64,000 nucleotides of DNA from Saprolegnia diclina VS20 (Eukaryota; Oomycota; Saprolegniomycetes; Saprolegniales; Saprolegniaceae), in the NCBI RefSeq assembly GCF_000281045.1, contig NW_008246139.1, forward strand, positions 142,546 through 206,545, in the 5' to 3' direction. Positions 62,401 to 64,000 of the stretch are shown in pieces (position 1 is the first letter of the stretch; the number at the start of each line of letters is the position of its first letter). The position numbers and the translations under genes were made by a program. The notes beneath the pieces were generated by a model. It was given only the letters and a program-made list of their open reading frames with translations, was not told the origin of the DNA and did no database searches.

Positions 62401-63996
62401 ACGCAGGAGACGCTCTTGCGACACGCCACCGTGCCGGTGTTGGCGCAGATTCTTCAGAAAAGCGACTACGTCTGCACCGAGCACGTGCTGCGCATTTTAG
62501 CAGTCCTGTGCTCGCAGCACGCGGCCATTTGTCGGCGGGTCGTCGCATCCAACCTCTTGGGCATCTTGCTCTCGACCGTGCGCAATGTGGCGGAAATTGA
62601 GAGTCGACCTCATGACGTCTTTCACGCGGCGTGGGTCCTCTCGTGCCTCACCAAGGACAAGGACTTGGCAGGCCGCATCGACGACTTTGATGGGACATTT
62701 TTTGCGTTTCTTCATGGGTCGCTCGCGCATTTTACGCTCAAAACACTCAGCAAACTGCTGCGCATGCTCAGCCATGTCTGGGGCTACGTCCTTCCGGTAA
62801 CCCGCGAGCTCGTGAGTCCGTATGTGAAGGCCCTCTTGACGATTCTACCGCGCTGCGACGTACGTTGTCTAGGCTTGATATATGGATCAACTCATATGCA
62901 TAGAACACGACGCTGGTCAAGAACGGCGTGCACGTGCTCTGCATACTGTTCTTGCATCCATCGCTCGAAGACGAGCCCGAGCTCATTGAAGCACTAGCCC
63001 AAAGCTTCTTCTCGTACTTGCACGATGCCAACAGCAAACTCGTGGTGTATTGCCTTCGTGCGCTCACGGCCGGCGTCGTTGCAGAGGCACTCCCCGAGCA
63101 CCTCATTCGCGCCCACTTTGACGTCCAGGCCAACGTCCTTCACGTGCTGCATTTGCTCGTGCCCGAGGCGTACAATGGCGGTGAGCACAACCGTCTCCTC
63201 TGCGTGCTGCAGTTTCTCAATGCGATTTCGACGGATGAGAGTACGCTGCCGATGCTCACACCATTGGCGGTGCCGCCGCTCTGGCACGTCCTCGAGTCGT
63301 CGCCGCTCGAGTCGTTCAACGACTGCACAATCAAAGAGACGTTGTTGCTGCTGAGCACGTTGACGCGGGTGGCGTCGCCGGTGCTGAGCCTCACGCCACT
63401 CTTGGTCGCGGCGCTCAAGCAGCTCCTCTTGCTGCTCGACCAAGACGACGCGCCGAGTTGTGTCTACTACGCCGACGGTCTCCATGTTCTCATCAACTTG
63501 ACGGCGGTCGCCGAGCTTGCGCAGTCGCTCGTGCTCCATGGCGCGCTCAACTTGCTGCTCGACATGTTCGTAGGCGGCGACGAGACGCATGTGCCACTGG
63601 TGTTGCTCGGGATTGCGTCGCTTTCGAGTGACGCGCTGGCCCAGCAAACGGTTGATTTCACGCCGATCTTGGCCAAGCTCATGCATTTGGTGGTCTCGTC
63701 GCCACCGACGGTGCAAGCCACGTGTGTGTGGGTCGTCTCCAACATTGCGAGCCTCGGTACGTTTGTTTCAGTTGGGCGTCCGAGTGGAGAGTGATGGGGT
63801 TGCTTGACTAGATGCGGTCCGGCGCCAACTCAATGCTCAAAATGGCGCGTCGGTGTTGCAGTCCCTTCTGAACGAAGTGACCAACCCCGCCCTCTCGGCG
63901 ACAAATAGCCGGCCAGTGTCGTCGAGCAAGCGCATTCGCGACCACGCCCCGAAAGCGCTCAAAGACCTTGGGTTCACACCGCTCAACCCGCGCTAG
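50468..63996 (+). CDS. Giant Armadillo-repeat-type protein, predicted N-myristoylated (about 4,347 aa, 10 exons)
   Basis: Exons: 50468-50676, 50729-50780, 50827-51124, 51170-51307, 51358-51480, 51524-54335, 54437-55725, 55775-62859, 62904-63756, 63812-63996; 13,044 nt in frame. Introns are 52, 46, 45, 50, 43, 101, 49, 44 and 55 nt. The start MGQIASAQG fits N-myristoylation (Gly 2, Ser 6). From about residue 90 to the end it is nearly all Armadillo/HEAT-like helical repeats: AAIAAGVIPLLLTCL, VQALRVLANLTSHAENRR, AATSLANLSFEPLNTTAIIE, AGILANLTVHDDAKAIVVHVGG, DSLAKVLANLSFDDACK, ETLGNLSHTAFV, DGLHVLINLTAVAEL. A low-complexity acidic/Asn insert lies near 55190-55270. Likely a membrane-tethered scaffold (inference). 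Family member not identified. The exon 1 ATG is preferred over 50375 because it yields the acylation motif and follows the 20-bp repeats. Confidence 0.8.
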
Positions 63997-64000
63997 CCCT

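Noticed and set aside
55753-62997. Independent 2,414-aa gene starting at the ATG at 55753
   Set aside because: That ATG lies inside a 49-nt intron (55726-55774) that joins two ARM exons in phase, and the 3' end of the frame reads through another intron at 62860.

Overview
The window looks like nuclear DNA of an oomycete, most probably a saprolegnialean water mould (Saprolegnia/Achlya/Aphanomyces group). The genome is GC-rich and compact, with genes often 100-500 bp apart. Introns are very short (commonly 42-50 nt, most often 46). The content includes a BT1 folate/biopterin transporter, PH-domain proteins, expanded secreted and F-box/LRR-like families, and very long uninterrupted ORFs. Genus is inferred from gene content; no ribosomal or mitochondrial marker is present.

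Layout. 0.3-5.9 kb: two divergent genes with twin PH domains; the longer one carries Val/Pro-rich and acidic tandem repeats and ends in a CaaX box. 6.4-10.6 kb: housekeeping genes, namely mitochondrial 3-hydroxyisobutyryl-CoA hydrolase, a kaptin (KICSTOR) gene with five exons, and an SRR1-domain gene with three exons. 11.4-21.0 kb: three paralogous secreted, probably GPI-anchored proteins, interrupted by a BT1-family transporter and an LRR gene fragment. 21.2-43.1 kb: six intronless F-box-like/LRR genes in a dispersed tandem array, interleaved with a 1,773-residue internally duplicated membrane protein, a small Cys-containing gene, a SAM methyltransferase and several decayed fragments. 44.2-46.5 kb: a DUF6604-like gene flanked by diverged direct repeats. 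47.0-47.4 kb: assembly gap. 47.8-64.0 kb: an 11-exon diacylglycerol-lipase-like gene followed 181 bp later by a 10-exon gene for a roughly 4,347-residue Armadillo-type protein with a predicted N-myristoylation signal, which ends 4 bases before the window does.

I rebuilt the spliced genes by hand. For each intron I required donor and acceptor sites and a preserved reading phase; the kaptin, SRR1, lipase and ARM models all close in frame from ATG to stop. This joins fragments that would otherwise look like many separate ORFs.

Functional threads (inference): several proteins appear to be addressed to membranes, through PH domains, a CaaX box, N-myristoylation, GPI-type tails and a lipase acting on membrane lipids. 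Five of the six F-box/LRR-like proteins end in a Cys at position -5 followed by mostly hydrophobic residues, and the sixth has lost that tail by frameshift. Intergenic DNA contains recurrent short motifs (GCCACGTCA, CCAATCA, TACAAAC-NNCAAGT) that are good candidates for promoter elements.
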